64,000 bases of DNA from contig NZ_LR882035.1 in NCBI RefSeq assembly GCF_904528075.1, positions 496,001 to 560,000 of the forward strand, read 5' to 3'. Source of the stretch: Agreia sp. COWG. GTDB lineage: Bacteria; Actinomycetota; Actinomycetes; Actinomycetales; Microbacteriaceae. This document shows, piece after piece, positions 35,215 to 44,683 of this stretch. Every line of letters begins with the position of its first letter. Within the stretch, counting starts at the first letter, position 1. A program made the translations under genes and the position numbers. The notes below the pieces were generated by a model that ran no database searches, was not told the origin of the DNA, and worked only from the letters and a program-made list of their open reading frames with translations.

Positions 35215-36795
35215 ATGGCATCAACGTTCGATACCCTCACCGAGATCACCTCTCGTGTATCGAGTCTGCGTGCCGCCACCGACATCGCTTCGTTCTCTGA
35301 CGACGAGCTGAAGACGTTCATGCGCCTGGCATCCGCTGCCCGGCAATCGATGGAACGGGTGCTCGCCGCCGGGTCTGCCGAGATCAACCAGAGGTCCCGC
35401 CGCGAACTCGGCGGTGCGGGCCTTGCCAAGGCCTCCGGGCACGTCAATCCGCAGTCGCTCATTGCCTCGCTGACCGGCGCGACGAAGTCCGATGCCCGCA
35501 AGATCGACCACCTCGGCAAGTCATTGATGCAGGCGTCGCCCATACAGTTCCCCTCGGTCGACGAATCGGGAGAGTCGATCCCGCTCGATCCAGACTCCGG
35601 GCCCATTGCGCGCCCGTGGTTCGGTGTCATCACCGACCGCACGTCCGCCGGTGAGATCACCCCCGACCGCTACGAGGCTCTGCGCTCGGGTCTCGGAGAG
35701 AGCTCCGAGATCGTTCCCGCCGACGCGCTCGCCGCAGCAGCCGAACGACTGCTCGAACTCCTTCATGCCGAGGATGCGCCCGAGCGCGTCTATCGCGACG
35801 CCCAGCAGGCCCGCGCGTTCCTCGACCGCGCCGGAGTGCTCGAAAGAGAGAAGCAGAAGCAGGCGAGGCAGCAGGCGAAGATGTGGACGGACCGCGACGG
35901 CTTGGTACACCTGCGCGCCACGTTTGCGCCCGAAGATGGCGCCTGGTTCACCAATACGCTGAACCTGCTCCTCGGGCCGAGGATCGGCGGCCCCCGCCTC
36001 GTCAGCGGGGCGGCTGCCGAACGGGCGGCGAGCATCGAGACCGATCCGCGCACCACCGATCAGATCCGCGCCGACCTTCTCGTCTCTCTGGTGAAAGCGG
36101 GTGCACTCGTCGACGAGAGCACCCTCCTCACTCAGAAGCGCCCCTCCGTGCAGGTGATCGTGACCGCTTCCGAGATCGTTCGATCCGAGAAAGACGGGGT
36201 CGGATTCATCGAGGGAACCGGCATCCCCATCTCCACCGCCACCATCGACCGGCTGGTGTGTGACGCCGGCTACGTCACCATCATCCACAACGACGACGGC
36301 TCACCGCTGAACCTCGGCCGCGGTGCCAGGCTGTTCAGTCCGACGCAGCGAGTCATGATCGCTGGGCTGCAGGGCGGCTGCACCGTCGCCACCTGCGATG
36401 CCCCACCGTCGTTCTGCGAGATCCACCACATCACCCCGTGGATCGAGGGCGGAAAAACTGACGTTCTCGACGGCATCATGCTCTGCCGCCACCACCACAT
36501 GCAGCTGCACAACTTCGGTCACCGCATCAAACGCATCGACGCGGAACCGGGCGCTCCCGGCGCTGCGGTGCGACGTTACGAAGATAGCTACTTCTGGGTA
36601 CCGGCCCCAACGCCCGGGCAACTCGATCCGCCGCCCGTGCAGCTCAGATTCCGCGGCGTCGCCCACAACAATGCCTGTGCGCCAGGCCTGGCGGCAGCGG
36701 ACAGGCTCAGTTCGACTCGCCCGGTGAGCGCGCCGCGCAAGTCGGCCCGACCGAGCTTCGTGCCTGTGCGATCGACGGTTCTTCCCAGCACCTGA
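35215..36795 (+). CDS. DUF222 / HNH endonuclease domain protein (13E12 repeat family)
   Basis: The 526-residue protein has the N-terminal DUF222 region (SDDELKTFMRLASAARQSMERVLAAGSAEI ... GHVNPQSLIA) and a C-terminal HNH nuclease domain, CEIHHITPWIEGGKTDVLDGIMLCRHHHMQLHN at about residues 401-433, with complete HNH and metal-binding residues. Such proteins occur in many copies in actinobacterial genomes; their biological role is unclear, though a selfish or intron-like history is often suspected. A 50-residue Ala/Ser/Arg tail follows. Leaderless start at 35215. Confidence 0.93.
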   Translation: MASTFDTLTEITSRVSSLRAATDIASFSDDELKTFMRLASAARQSMERVLAAGSAEINQRSRRELGGAGLAKASGHVNPQSLIASLTGATKSDARKIDHLGKSLMQASPIQFPSVDESGESIPLDPDSGPIARPWFGVITDRTSAGEITPDRYEALRSGLGESSEIVPADALAAAAERLLELLHAEDAPERVYRDAQQARAFLDRAGVLEREKQKQARQQAKMWTDRDGLVHLRATFAPEDGAWFTNTLNLLLGPRIGGPRLVSGAAAERAASIETDPRTTDQIRADLLVSLVKAGALVDESTLLTQKRPSVQVIVTASEIVRSEKDGVGFIEGTGIPISTATIDRLVCDAGYVTIIHNDDGSPLNLGRGARLFSPTQRVMIAGLQGGCTVATCDAPPSFCEIHHITPWIEGGKTDVLDGIMLCRHHHMQLHNFGHRIKRIDAEPGAPGAAVRRYEDSYFWVPAPTPGQLDPPPVQLRFRGVAHNNACAPGLAAADRLSSTRPVSAPRKSARPSFVPVRSTVLPST

Positions 36796-36981
36796 GCACC
36801 TCGTCGGGGCTCCGCGCCGGGGCCTCGCGCCCGCGCACCGCGCCCGCGCACCGCGCTGAGCCACGCAGTCGCGCGCCACGACGAGCACTGCGCCTGAGCC
36901 ACGAAGTTGCGGTTCACGCCCGAGCATCACGACACCGACGTGTGGCCAGCCCCGGCCCATGCCCAGGCCTCTTCGACCCGA

Positions 36982-38142
36982 CTACTCGGCCGGGATCAGC
37001 CTCTCCGCGCGATAGCGATCGAACAGCCCGACGAACGAGTCGACCGTGCGGTGGTGAGTCGTGAACCCCGCGAGGCGGCTCTTGCTGATGTCGGTGACCA
37101 CCTCGATGTCGCGCCCCAGGTCGGCATCCGTGTGCCACCACGAGGCGATGCGTGACAGGTCTGCCTCCACCAGGTCGTGGCGGGCGGCGATCTCGGCCCA
37201 CGTGCCCTCCATGCCGGCCATCTGCTGCTCGAGCGGTCGCGGGGCCGTCTCGAAGCCCACCGGCCGCACGCCGAAGTAGCCGGCGAGACGCGGCCACATC
37301 CAGCGCCAGCGGAAGATGTCGCCGTTCACCACGTTGAACGCCTCGTTGGCGCCGGCGGCGGCGGTCGAGGCCCAGATCATCTGCTCTGCCAGCACGGTGG
37401 AGTCGGTCATGTCTGTCACGCCGTTCCACTGGGTCTCGCTGCCCGGAAAAACGAACGGCAGGTCGAGGTGCCGGCAGATCGACGCGTACGCGGCGAGGGT
37501 GAGCCCCATGTTCATGAGGTTTCCCACGGCGTGCCCGATCACGGTGTGCGAGCGGTGCACCGACCAGGTGAAGCCCTGGCGCGCGGCGGCCGAGAACAGC
37601 TCGTCCTCCTGGGCGTAATAGAAGTTCCGCACCTCGAGCCGCGGCTCCTCCTCGTGAAAAGGAGTGTCAGGCATCGTGCCCTGGCCGTAGGCCTCGAACG
37701 GGCCCAGGTAGTGCTTGAGTCCCGTCACCAGCGATGCGTGCACCACGGGCGAGGTGTCGAGCGCGGCCAGGAGGTCGCGCACCATGCCGCCGTTCACCTC
37801 GATGTTCTGCTCCTCGGTCTCCTGGCGCGACCACGCAGTGAAGTACACGTGGCTGACTCCCCGGCCCTCGAGCGCCGCTCGCAGCTCGACGGGCGAGCGC
37901 AGATCCGCGGAGATCCAGGTGACGCCGTCGATGGCGCGGCCGGGGCGGCGCGCCAGCCCCAGCACCTGCCAGCCCTCACCGGCCAGCTGGTCGACGAGCG
38001 CCGAGCCGGCGATACCGGATGCGCCAACCACGAGGGCGACACGATCAGCCGGCGCCACAGACAGAGACGAATCAGACGGAACAGACGAGTCGGAAGCAGC
38101 GGCGGGAACAGACGGACCAGAAGCGGGAGTCAAAGAAGTCAT
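36982..38142 (-). CDS. PRISE-type SDR reductase (progesterone-5-beta-reductase-like)
   Basis: The 386-residue protein has the atypical SDR glycine motif VGASGIAGSALVDQL, then LARRPG, YFTAWSR, ASLVTGLKHYLGPFEAYG, and NFYYAQEDELF, the characteristic motif of the PRISE group (catalytic Tyr in YYxxED). These enzymes reduce activated enones with NADPH; the bacterial substrates are mostly unknown. The N-terminus before residue 35 is disordered. ATG 38142 is the first ATG; no good ribosome binding site was seen, so the start may be further in. It is convergent with the HNH gene. Confidence 0.85.
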   Translation of the reverse strand: MTSLTPASGPSVPAAASDSSVPSDSSLSVAPADRVALVVGASGIAGSALVDQLAGEGWQVLGLARRPGRAIDGVTWISADLRSPVELRAALEGRGVSHVYFTAWSRQETEEQNIEVNGGMVRDLLAALDTSPVVHASLVTGLKHYLGPFEAYGQGTMPDTPFHEEEPRLEVRNFYYAQEDELFSAAARQGFTWSVHRSHTVIGHAVGNLMNMGLTLAAYASICRHLDLPFVFPGSETQWNGVTDMTDSTVLAEQMIWASTAAAGANEAFNVVNGDIFRWRWMWPRLAGYFGVRPVGFETAPRPLEQQMAGMEGTWAEIAARHDLVEADLSRIASWWHTDADLGRDIEVVTDISKSRLAGFTTHHRTVDSFVGLFDRYRAERLIPAE

Positions 38143-38226
38143 CCCTATCGAGAACGGCACCCGAGCGAGGGGTATTCCCTCACCGTCGCCTCAGCCCATC
38201 TCGCCGCGGTGTGTCAGAGCGTTGCC

Positions 38227-39780
38227 TCAGTACGCCCCGTCGCGGGCCAGCACGGCGCGGAGCGTGCGCCACAGAATGCCGATGTCGCTCACCATCGACC
38301 AGTTCTCCACGTAATAGAGGTCGAGGCGAACGCTGTCCTCCCACGAGAGGTTCGAGCGGCCGGACACCTGCCACAGCCCCGTGATGCCGGGCTTCATGAG
38401 AAAGCGTCTGTGCACGTGCTTCTCGTACTGCTCTACCTCGGAGCCCAGCGGCGGACGTGGACCGATCAGCGACATGTCGCCGCGGAAGACGTTGATGAGC
38501 TGGGGCAGTTCGTCGAGGCTGAAGCGGCGGAGAAACGAACCGAGCGGCGTGATGCGCGGATCGTTCTTCATCTTGAACAGCACCGAGTTGCCCTCGCTGC
38601 GTTCGCGCACCCGCAGGTTCTCGAGAATCTCCTCGGCGTTCGTCACCATGGAGCGGAACTTGAGCATCTCGAACGTCTCGCCGCCGAGGCCCACCCGCGT
38701 CTGCCTGAACAGCACGGGCCCGGGAGTCGACAGTCGCACCCCGGCGGCGATCATCAGCAGCAGCGGCGCGAGCATCAGCAGCAGGGCGCCGCTCGAGAGA
38801 ACGTCGAAGACACGCTTCTGGGCGCGATTCTTGCCCTCGAAGCGCGGCGTCTCCACGTGGATGAGCGGCAGCCCCGCCACGGGGCGGGTGTGGATGCGCG
38901 GCCCGCCGATGTCGGTGAGGCTCGGCGCCACGATCAAATGCTGGTGCCCCGGCTCGAGTGACCAGCTCAGCTCGCGGATGCGCTGGGGCGTCAGCTCATC
39001 CGAGCTCGTGATCGCCACGGTATCGGCACCGGATGCGGCCAGCGCCGCGTCGAGGCGACTCAGATCACCGACCACCGGAATCTCGGTGCCCGGCAGGTAC
39101 GCCGCCGCGAGCCCGGTGGGCACCACGGCGCCCACCACGTGATAGCCGGCCTCGGGGTGTCTCCCTAGCTCGCGGGCGGTGTGCGACACCGACTCGAAGC
39201 TGCCGACGAGCAGCACCTGCGCCGAGTAGCGCCCGGCGAGGCGTTCCCTCTTGAGCCAGCGTCGCCAGGCGTAGCGGCTGGCGAGCAACAGCAGCAGACC
39301 GAGGGGGAAGGCGGTGATCACGAAGCTGCGGCCGACCTCGGACTTCACCAGGTAGGCGGTGATGGCGAAGAGCCCGAACAGCAGCACGCTCGCCTCGATG
39401 ATGCGGCGGTACTCCGCGGCGCCCGAGCCGACCACGCGGATGTCTCGCGTGCCGTAGAGGGCGAGCACCGCCATCCAGACGACGACCAGGAGCGCAGAGC
39501 CCACGACCGGGCTCTCGGCCAGCGACGTCGACACCCGCGTCGCTCCCTGCCAGAAGTCCCTAACCTCGAGCGTCGTGAGCAGCAGCTGCGGCACCGTGAC
39601 GGCGAAGATCACCGCCAGGGCATCGGTCACGATGAGGCGACGACCGTAGACGATGCGCCAATCTCGGGTGGATGCACGTGCGCCGGCGGCACGGGGTGAG
39701 TCGCGTTCAGTGACGGGTGCCCCCGCACCCGGCCGTGCGGCTTCGTCTGCTGCGTAAAGCAAGCGCGCTGCGTCGGTCAC
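38227..39780 (-). CDS. Polyprenyl-phosphate glycosyl-1-phosphate transferase (second copy)
   Basis: The 517-residue protein has the same domain order as the one at 16210: membrane segments, a central nucleotide-binding-like domain (SAQVLLVGSFESVSHTAREL), a further membrane segment and the sugar transferase domain ([48 protein letters not shown]). Short blocks such as [20 protein letters not shown] are identical in both. GTG 39780 is chosen because GGGGGAG lies eight bases upstream. It probably starts a second polymer or is an alternative initiator. Confidence 0.92.
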   Translation of the reverse strand: MTDAARLLYAADEAARPGAGAPVTERDSPRAAGARASTRDWRIVYGRRLIVTDALAVIFAVTVPQLLLTTLEVRDFWQGATRVSTSLAESPVVGSALLVVVWMAVLALYGTRDIRVVGSGAAEYRRIIEASVLLFGLFAITAYLVKSEVGRSFVITAFPLGLLLLLASRYAWRRWLKRERLAGRYSAQVLLVGSFESVSHTARELGRHPEAGYHVVGAVVPTGLAAAYLPGTEIPVVGDLSRLDAALAASGADTVAITSSDELTPQRIRELSWSLEPGHQHLIVAPSLTDIGGPRIHTRPVAGLPLIHVETPRFEGKNRAQKRVFDVLSSGALLLMLAPLLLMIAAGVRLSTPGPVLFRQTRVGLGGETFEMLKFRSMVTNAEEILENLRVRERSEGNSVLFKMKNDPRITPLGSFLRRFSLDELPQLINVFRGDMSLIGPRPPLGSEVEQYEKHVHRRFLMKPGITGLWQVSGRSNLSWEDSVRLDLYYVENWSMVSDIGILWRTLRAVLARDGAY

Positions 39781-40089
39781 TTTGGCTACTCCCCCGTTGC
39801 CATGACAGAGCGCCTTTGCCCGATCCCCAGATTCACTACTGTTCCTTCTGATCCACACTGTAACGGCGACACGTCGGGATTGTCATGGTCGATGGCGAGA
39901 ATTTACATCCCCGTTACGTGCGCTCTGCCGGCCCGACACCCGACCGCGTCGACCAGGTATTGCGCACAGTCTGTGAGCCCCGCGGGTTGGCCCTTCCACA
40001 GTGATCGCGGGTAGGCTCGCCACGCGCGAATACACACGCATCGCCACGGCAAAGGCCCGGTTCTGATGTGGCACGAGGGAAGTAAGAAG

Positions 40090-41475
40090 ATGGCTGCAAA
40101 CGAATTGACTGTGACCGAGACGGCCATCCCCGGCCTGCTCATCATCGACCTGCCCGTGCACGGCGACAACCGGGGCTGGTTCAAAGAGAACTGGCAGCGC
40201 GAGAAGATGCTCGCCCTCGGCCTGCCCGACTTCGGCCCGGTACAGAACAACATGTCGTTCAACGGCAAGACCGGCACCACCCGCGGCATCCACGCCGAGC
40301 CCTGGGACAAGTACGTCTCCGTCGCCGCCGGCCGCTTCTTCGGCGCCTGGGTCGACCTGCGCGAGGGCGACAGCTTCGGCGCCGTCGTCACCGTCGAGGT
40401 GGGGCCAGAGCGCGCCGTCTACGTTCCCCGCGGCGTGGGCAATTCGTACCAGACCCTCGAGGACAACACCGCCTACAGCTACCTGGTCAACGACCACTGG
40501 AGCCCGGCCGCCTCGTACACCTTCCTGAACCTCGCCGACGAGACCGCGAACATCCCGTGGCCGATCGCGCTGGCCGATGTGGAGATGAGCGCGAAAGACA
40601 TCGCCCACCCCCGCCTCGCCGACGTCGTTCCCATGAAGCCCTCCCGCACGCTGGTGCTGGGCGCAGGCGGCCAGCTCGGCCTCGCCCTTCGCGCCGAGTT
40701 CCCCGACGCGGAGTTCGTCTCGCGCGCCGAGTTCGACGTGTCAGATCCCGCCGCCTACGCCAGCAAGCACTGGGGCGACTACGACACCATCATCAACGCC
40801 GCCGCCTACACGAAGGTCGACGAAGCAGAGACCGCCACGGGCCGACCGGATGCCTGGGCCGGCAACGTCTCGGCCGTCGCTCTCCTTGCGCAGGTCGCCA
40901 CGGCGAACGGGCTCATCCTGGTGCACGTCTCGAGCGACTACGTGTTCGACGGCACCGCCGATTCGCACACCGAAGACGAGCCCTTCTCGCCGCTCGGTGT
41001 CTACGGCCAGACCAAGGCGGCAGGCGACGCCCTCGTCTCGACCGTCCCGCGTCACTACATCGTGCGCACCAGCTGGGTGATCGGCGAGGGCAACAACTTC
41101 GTGCGCACCATGGCGTCGCTCGCCGAGCGCGGCATCGCGCCGAGCGTGGTGAACGACCAGATCGGGCGGCTGACGTTCACGACCGACCTGGCCGCGGGCA
41201 TCCGGCACCTGCTGTCGGCGAAGGCCGCGTTCGGCACCTACAACCTGTCGAACGCGGGGGAGCCCCTGTCGTGGGCCGCGATCGCCGCGCGGGTGTACGA
41301 GCTCACCGGGCGCTCCGCGGCAGACGTCACCGGCGTCTCGACCGAGCAGTACTTCAAGGGAAAGTCCGTAGCGCCGCGCCCGCTCGGCAGCGTGCTGTCG
41401 CTCGACAAGATCACGGCAACCGGCTTCGTGCCCCGAGACGCCGACGAGGCGCTGCGGGAGTACCTCGGCGCGTAG
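40090..41475 (+). CDS. Fused dTDP-4-dehydrorhamnose 3,5-epimerase and reductase (RmlC-RmlD)
   Basis: The first 185 residues are RmlC-like: DNRGWFKENWQREKM, NNMSFNGKTGTTRGIHAEPWDKYVSVAAG (catalytic His), YVPRGVGNSYQTLED. From about residue 190 an RmlD domain follows: RTLVLGAGGQLGLALRAEFP, INAAAYTKVDEAET, VSSDYVFDGTAD, SPLGVYGQTKAAGD (Tyr-x3-Lys) and VIGEGNNFVRTM. The fusion performs the last two steps to dTDP-L-rhamnose and is known from other actinobacteria. ATG 40090 follows GAGGGAAGTAAGAAG. RmlB is at 58255; RmlA is not in the window. Confidence 0.93.
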   Translation: MAANELTVTETAIPGLLIIDLPVHGDNRGWFKENWQREKMLALGLPDFGPVQNNMSFNGKTGTTRGIHAEPWDKYVSVAAGRFFGAWVDLREGDSFGAVVTVEVGPERAVYVPRGVGNSYQTLEDNTAYSYLVNDHWSPAASYTFLNLADETANIPWPIALADVEMSAKDIAHPRLADVVPMKPSRTLVLGAGGQLGLALRAEFPDAEFVSRAEFDVSDPAAYASKHWGDYDTIINAAAYTKVDEAETATGRPDAWAGNVSAVALLAQVATANGLILVHVSSDYVFDGTADSHTEDEPFSPLGVYGQTKAAGDALVSTVPRHYIVRTSWVIGEGNNFVRTMASLAERGIAPSVVNDQIGRLTFTTDLAAGIRHLLSAKAAFGTYNLSNAGEPLSWAAIAARVYELTGRSAADVTGVSTEQYFKGKSVAPRPLGSVLSLDKITATGFVPRDADEALREYLGA

Positions 41476-41484
41476 CCTCGAGGC

Positions 41485-41925
41485 ATGCACACACAGCCTC
41501 TGCGCCGCTGGGCCTGGATCGGCTTGGCGGCGATCGCCGCCGCCGTGCTGCTCATCACGTTCTGGCCGACGCCCGTGGATGCCCCGGTGCACAACGCGCT
41601 CGCCCGGCAGCTGGCGATCTGGCACACGCAGGGCCTGCCCTCGTGGATCACCTACTCGGTCATCGAGATGTCGTCGAACGTGGTCATGTTCATTCCCCTC
41701 GGGGTATTCATCGCCATCATCGCCATGCCGACCCTGTGGTGGGCATCCGGGCTACTGGGACTCGTGGCGTCTCTGTGTATCGAGCTGGGGCAGTACCTGC
41801 TGCTGCCGCACAGGTTCGCGTCGCCCGTCGATGTGGCCACGAACACGGCGGGTGCCCTGCTCGGAGGAGCCATCGTGGCCGTGTCTCGGCTGTGGGAAGG
41901 CCGTGCATCCGGCCGCTCTTTTTGA
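41485..41925 (+). CDS. VanZ-like membrane protein
   Basis: The 146-residue protein has four membrane segments and VanZ-family features: FWPTPVD after the first helix, SSNVVMFIPLGVFIAI, ASLCIELGQYLLLPHRFASPVDVATNTAGALLG. In most genomes such proteins have no known function; in vanA operons VanZ lowers teicoplanin susceptibility. The -10 TAGCCT (41473-41478) overlaps the stop codon of the preceding gene and sits six bases from the ATG, so it likely has its own leaderless promoter. Confidence 0.88.
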   Translation: MHTQPLRRWAWIGLAAIAAAVLLITFWPTPVDAPVHNALARQLAIWHTQGLPSWITYSVIEMSSNVVMFIPLGVFIAIIAMPTLWWASGLLGLVASLCIELGQYLLLPHRFASPVDVATNTAGALLGGAIVAVSRLWEGRASGRSF

Positions 41926-42015
41926 CTGTTCAGCAAGCCGCCCTAGAGTGAATACAAGTCACCCGAAAAGCCCGGTTGTCTTACTGCCCCGAGAGGGCTC
42001 TATTACTAAAGGGGC

Positions 42016-43116
42016 ATGATGACCGACATCGCAAAGCCACGCATCACCTTCACGAAGACGAAGCCGGGTGGTACGCGTACCAGCCCCACCACGGAATATT
42101 CGGCCCTGCTGAACACCGTGCGCGATGCCGGCCTACTTCGCCGGCGCAAGGGCTTCTACTACGCCATGTTCGGCGTTCTCGTCGCCGCGCTCGGCGGCGT
42201 GGGTGTGGGCGTCGTCATGCTCGGCGACTCCTGGCTGCAGCTGCTCATGGCGGCTGCCCTCGGCATCATCTTCACCCAGTTCGCGTTTCTCGCTCACGAG
42301 GCATCACACCGCCAGGTGTTCGAATCGGGCAAGGCCAACGACATCGCGGGCCGTGCGCTCGCAAACCTGTTCGTGGGCATCAGCTACTCCTGGTGGATGA
42401 CCAAGCACTCTCGCCACCACGCCAACCCCAACGTGCTGGGCAAAGACCCCGACATCGAGCGGGACTTCGTCTCGTTCACGCCCGAAGACGCCGCCAAGGC
42501 CAAGGGCCTCTACGCCTGGGCTACCAAGCGCCAGGGCTACATCTTCTTCCCCATTCTCATGTTCGAGGGCCTGAACCTGCACATCCACGGGTTCCGCACC
42601 GTGTTCGGCAAGGGCAAGGTCGACAAGCGCTGGCTCGAGATCTCCATGCTCACCACGCGCATCGCCGCCTACGTCATCGTGGTCTTCCTGCTGCTCCAGC
42701 CCGGCATGGCCTTCGCCTTCATCGGCGTTCAGCTCGCCGTCTTCGGTGTCTACATGGGCGCCTCCTTCGCCCCGAACCACAAGGGCATGCCCACCCTGCC
42801 GCACGACAGCAAGGTCGACTTCCTGCGCCGCCAGGTGCTCACCTCGCGCAACATCCGCGGTGGCTTCGCCATGGACACCTTCATGGGAGGGCTCAACTAC
42901 CAGGTCGAGCACCACCTCTTTCCGAACATGGCTCGCCCCAACCTGAAGAAGGCCCAGGCGATCACCAAGGAGTACTGCGAGAAGCACGACATCGCGTACA
43001 CCGAGACCTCACTGGTGCAGTCGTACGGAATCGTCGTGCGCTACCTGAACAGGGTGGGCCTCGCCGCGGGTGGAGACCCCTTCGACTGCCCCGCCGCACA
43101 GGCGTTTGGCCGCTGA
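42016..43116 (+). CDS. Membrane fatty acid desaturase
   Basis: The 366-residue protein has four or more membrane segments and the three histidine boxes of the acyl-lipid/acyl-CoA desaturase family: HEASH at about residue 95, HSRHH at about 132 and QVEHHLFP at about 296. It would insert a double bond into membrane lipid acyl chains, a usual cold-adaptation function. ATG 42016 and 42019 are both possible after AAAGGGG. A strong terminator follows. Confidence 0.92.
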   Translation: MMTDIAKPRITFTKTKPGGTRTSPTTEYSALLNTVRDAGLLRRRKGFYYAMFGVLVAALGGVGVGVVMLGDSWLQLLMAAALGIIFTQFAFLAHEASHRQVFESGKANDIAGRALANLFVGISYSWWMTKHSRHHANPNVLGKDPDIERDFVSFTPEDAAKAKGLYAWATKRQGYIFFPILMFEGLNLHIHGFRTVFGKGKVDKRWLEISMLTTRIAAYVIVVFLLLQPGMAFAFIGVQLAVFGVYMGASFAPNHKGMPTLPHDSKVDFLRRQVLTSRNIRGGFAMDTFMGGLNYQVEHHLFPNMARPNLKKAQAITKEYCEKHDIAYTETSLVQSYGIVVRYLNRVGLAAGGDPFDCPAAQAFGR

Positions 43117-43149
43117 TCCGCGGCGGCTTTCTGCCCTTACCGAGCTGAC

Positions 43150-43191
43150 ACGACGAAGCCCGCGTCCCCCAGGGGAGGCGGGCTTCGTCGT
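43150..43191 (+). terminator. Hairpin terminator after the desaturase gene
   Basis: ACGACGAAGCCCGC and GCGGGCTTCGTCGT form a perfect 14-bp stem, extended inward by TCCCC/GGGGA. It lacks a U-run. Confidence 0.7.
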
Positions 43192-43484
43192 GCGTGCGGC
43201 GCATTCTCTTCCGCCCGGCGCGCTCCCCTTGCGCGGCACCTCCGTAATACAGGGGATTCTGCGTGGGAGTCGGCGTTTCGTCGGCAAAACGCCGGGGGAG
43301 GTGGAGTTCGTCCTGTCGAACGGAATCCGAAAAAAGAGGGCCGGGTTGCCCGCGAGCTCGTGACCCCGGTGGCATCCCGGGGTTCTGGCGCGGGTACCGA
43401 GGGCGGCGGTTTTTGCGGCGCGGTGTGCATAATGGGGAGGCGTTCATCGTTGTGAACGTGAACAACAACGAAGTTTGAGAACAC
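43192..43484. other. Spacer and promoter region of the LacI-type regulator gene
   Basis: No gene is supported. It contains a hairpin CGGCGTTT/AAAACGCCG at about 43270-43292, a -10 element CATAAT at 43428-43433, and the operator-like site at 43450-43465 just before the regulator gene. Confidence 0.55.
43450..43465. promoter_or_regulatory. Operator-like site before the LacI-type regulator gene
   Basis: TTGTGAACGTGAACAA differs from the perfect palindrome at 44619-44634 at two positions. It lies downstream of CATAAT (43428-43433), where a repressor would block its own gene. Confidence 0.65.
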
Positions 43485-44513
43485 GTGGCCCACGAAACCG
43501 AGCCCGCAGCGAAGAAGTCGCGGGCGCCGAGCATGCACGATGTCGCGCGCCTCGCGGGCGTCTCGCATCAGACGGTTTCGCGCGTCATCAACGACGCCCC
43601 GAACATCCGTGACGAGACCAAGCAGCGCGTGCTCGAGTCCATGGAGCAGCTGCAGTATCGCCCCAACCGGGCCGCGCGCGCACTGGTCACGTCGCGCTCT
43701 CGCACCATCGGCATCCTGAGCGCCTCGCGCACGCAGTACGGCCCCGCCGCGAGCATGCAGGCGATCGAGGATGCCGCGAGTGCGGCCGGCTACTCCGTGA
43801 CGACCGCGAACATCAACGGCTTCGAGGGCACCTCGATCGTCGCCGCCATCGAGCGGCTGCTCGACCAGGCGATCGAGGGCCTCGTGGTGATCGCGCCGCA
43901 GAAGCGTGTGTTCGACACCCTCGCCGGCATGTCGCTGCGCCTGCCGATCGTCACATTGCAGTCCACCGACATGGGAGAGGACAAGGGCCTGTCGGTCGAC
44001 CAGATCACGGGCGCGCGCCTCGCCACCGGGCACCTCATCGACTTGGGGCACCGCTCCATCTACCACCTCGCCGGACCCCAGGACTGGATCGAGGCGGAGG
44101 CCCGTATGACCGGGTTCCTCGAGGAGATGAACGCGCGCGACGTGCCGACGACCGCACCCATCCTGGGCGACTGGACGGCGGAGTTCGGCCACTTCGCCGG
44201 GCGTGAGCTGTTGCGCGTGCGCGACTTCACCGCCATCTTCGCCGCGAACGACCAGATGGCCCTGGGCCTCATGCACGCCATCCGCGACGCCGGCCTCGAC
44301 GTTCCGGGCGACATCAGCATCGTCGGCTTCGACGACATACCGGATGCCGCCCACTTCTGGCCGCCCCTGACGACCGTGCGGCAGGACTTCGTGGAGATCG
44401 GCCGGCGCTGCATGGCGCTGCTTCTCGGCGGCCTCGACGACGGCGAGGAGTATGCCGGCAGCATCCGGCCCACCCTGGTCGTTCGCGGCTCGACGGCGCC
44501 CCCGCGGGCGTGA
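43485..44513 (+). CDS. LacI family transcriptional regulator of the adjacent sugar transporter operon
   Basis: The 342-residue protein has the LacI helix-turn-helix SMHDVARLAGVSHQTVSRVINDAPNIRDETKQRV (residues 16-49), hinge region YRPNRAARALVTSRS, and a periplasmic-binding-like effector domain. It would bind the 16-bp palindrome before the transporter operon and a variant before its own gene, releasing them when a sugar is present. The GTG at 43485 is inferred to be the start. The neighbour transports a monosaccharide, which is the likely effector. Confidence 0.92.
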   Translation: MAHETEPAAKKSRAPSMHDVARLAGVSHQTVSRVINDAPNIRDETKQRVLESMEQLQYRPNRAARALVTSRSRTIGILSASRTQYGPAASMQAIEDAASAAGYSVTTANINGFEGTSIVAAIERLLDQAIEGLVVIAPQKRVFDTLAGMSLRLPIVTLQSTDMGEDKGLSVDQITGARLATGHLIDLGHRSIYHLAGPQDWIEAEARMTGFLEEMNARDVPTTAPILGDWTAEFGHFAGRELLRVRDFTAIFAANDQMALGLMHAIRDAGLDVPGDISIVGFDDIPDAAHFWPPLTTVRQDFVEIGRRCMALLLGGLDDGEEYAGSIRPTLVVRGSTAPPRA

Positions 44514-44578
44514 CCGCATGCGTGACGTGCGTGCCGACGAAAGCTCGGTAACGATCAGGACACTGCTTCAGGAAGCTG

Positions 44579-44609
44579 TTGACACGACGAACCGGGTTAG
44601 GTCTAGTAT
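44579..44609 (+). promoter_or_regulatory. Promoter of the monosaccharide transporter operon
   Basis: -35 TTGACA (44579-44584) and -10 TAGTAT (44604-44609) with a 19-base spacer. The operator begins ten bases after the -10. Confidence 0.65.
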
Positions 44610-44618
44610 GAACACGCG

Positions 44619-44634
44619 TTGTGAACGTTCACAA
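44619..44634. promoter_or_regulatory. LacI-type operator, perfect 16-bp palindrome
   Basis: TTGTGAACGTTCACAA is a perfect palindrome placed at the expected transcription start. Its position and its near-copy before the regulator gene make it the probable binding site of the LacI protein encoded at 43485. Confidence 0.8.
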
Positions 44635-44683
44635 GGAATGTGATCGACACGACGTAGACACGACAGACAAAGGAGTCGCCGAT

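Noticed and set aside
35215..36795. DUF222/HNH gene as a mobile element with ends
   Set aside because: No inverted or direct terminal repeats or target duplication could be found at either side; only the protein family suggests mobility.
37177..38961. Long plus-strand open frame across the PRISE reductase and sugar transferase genes
   Set aside because: It crosses two unrelated minus-strand genes and their intergenic gap and has His/Arg-rich shadow composition.
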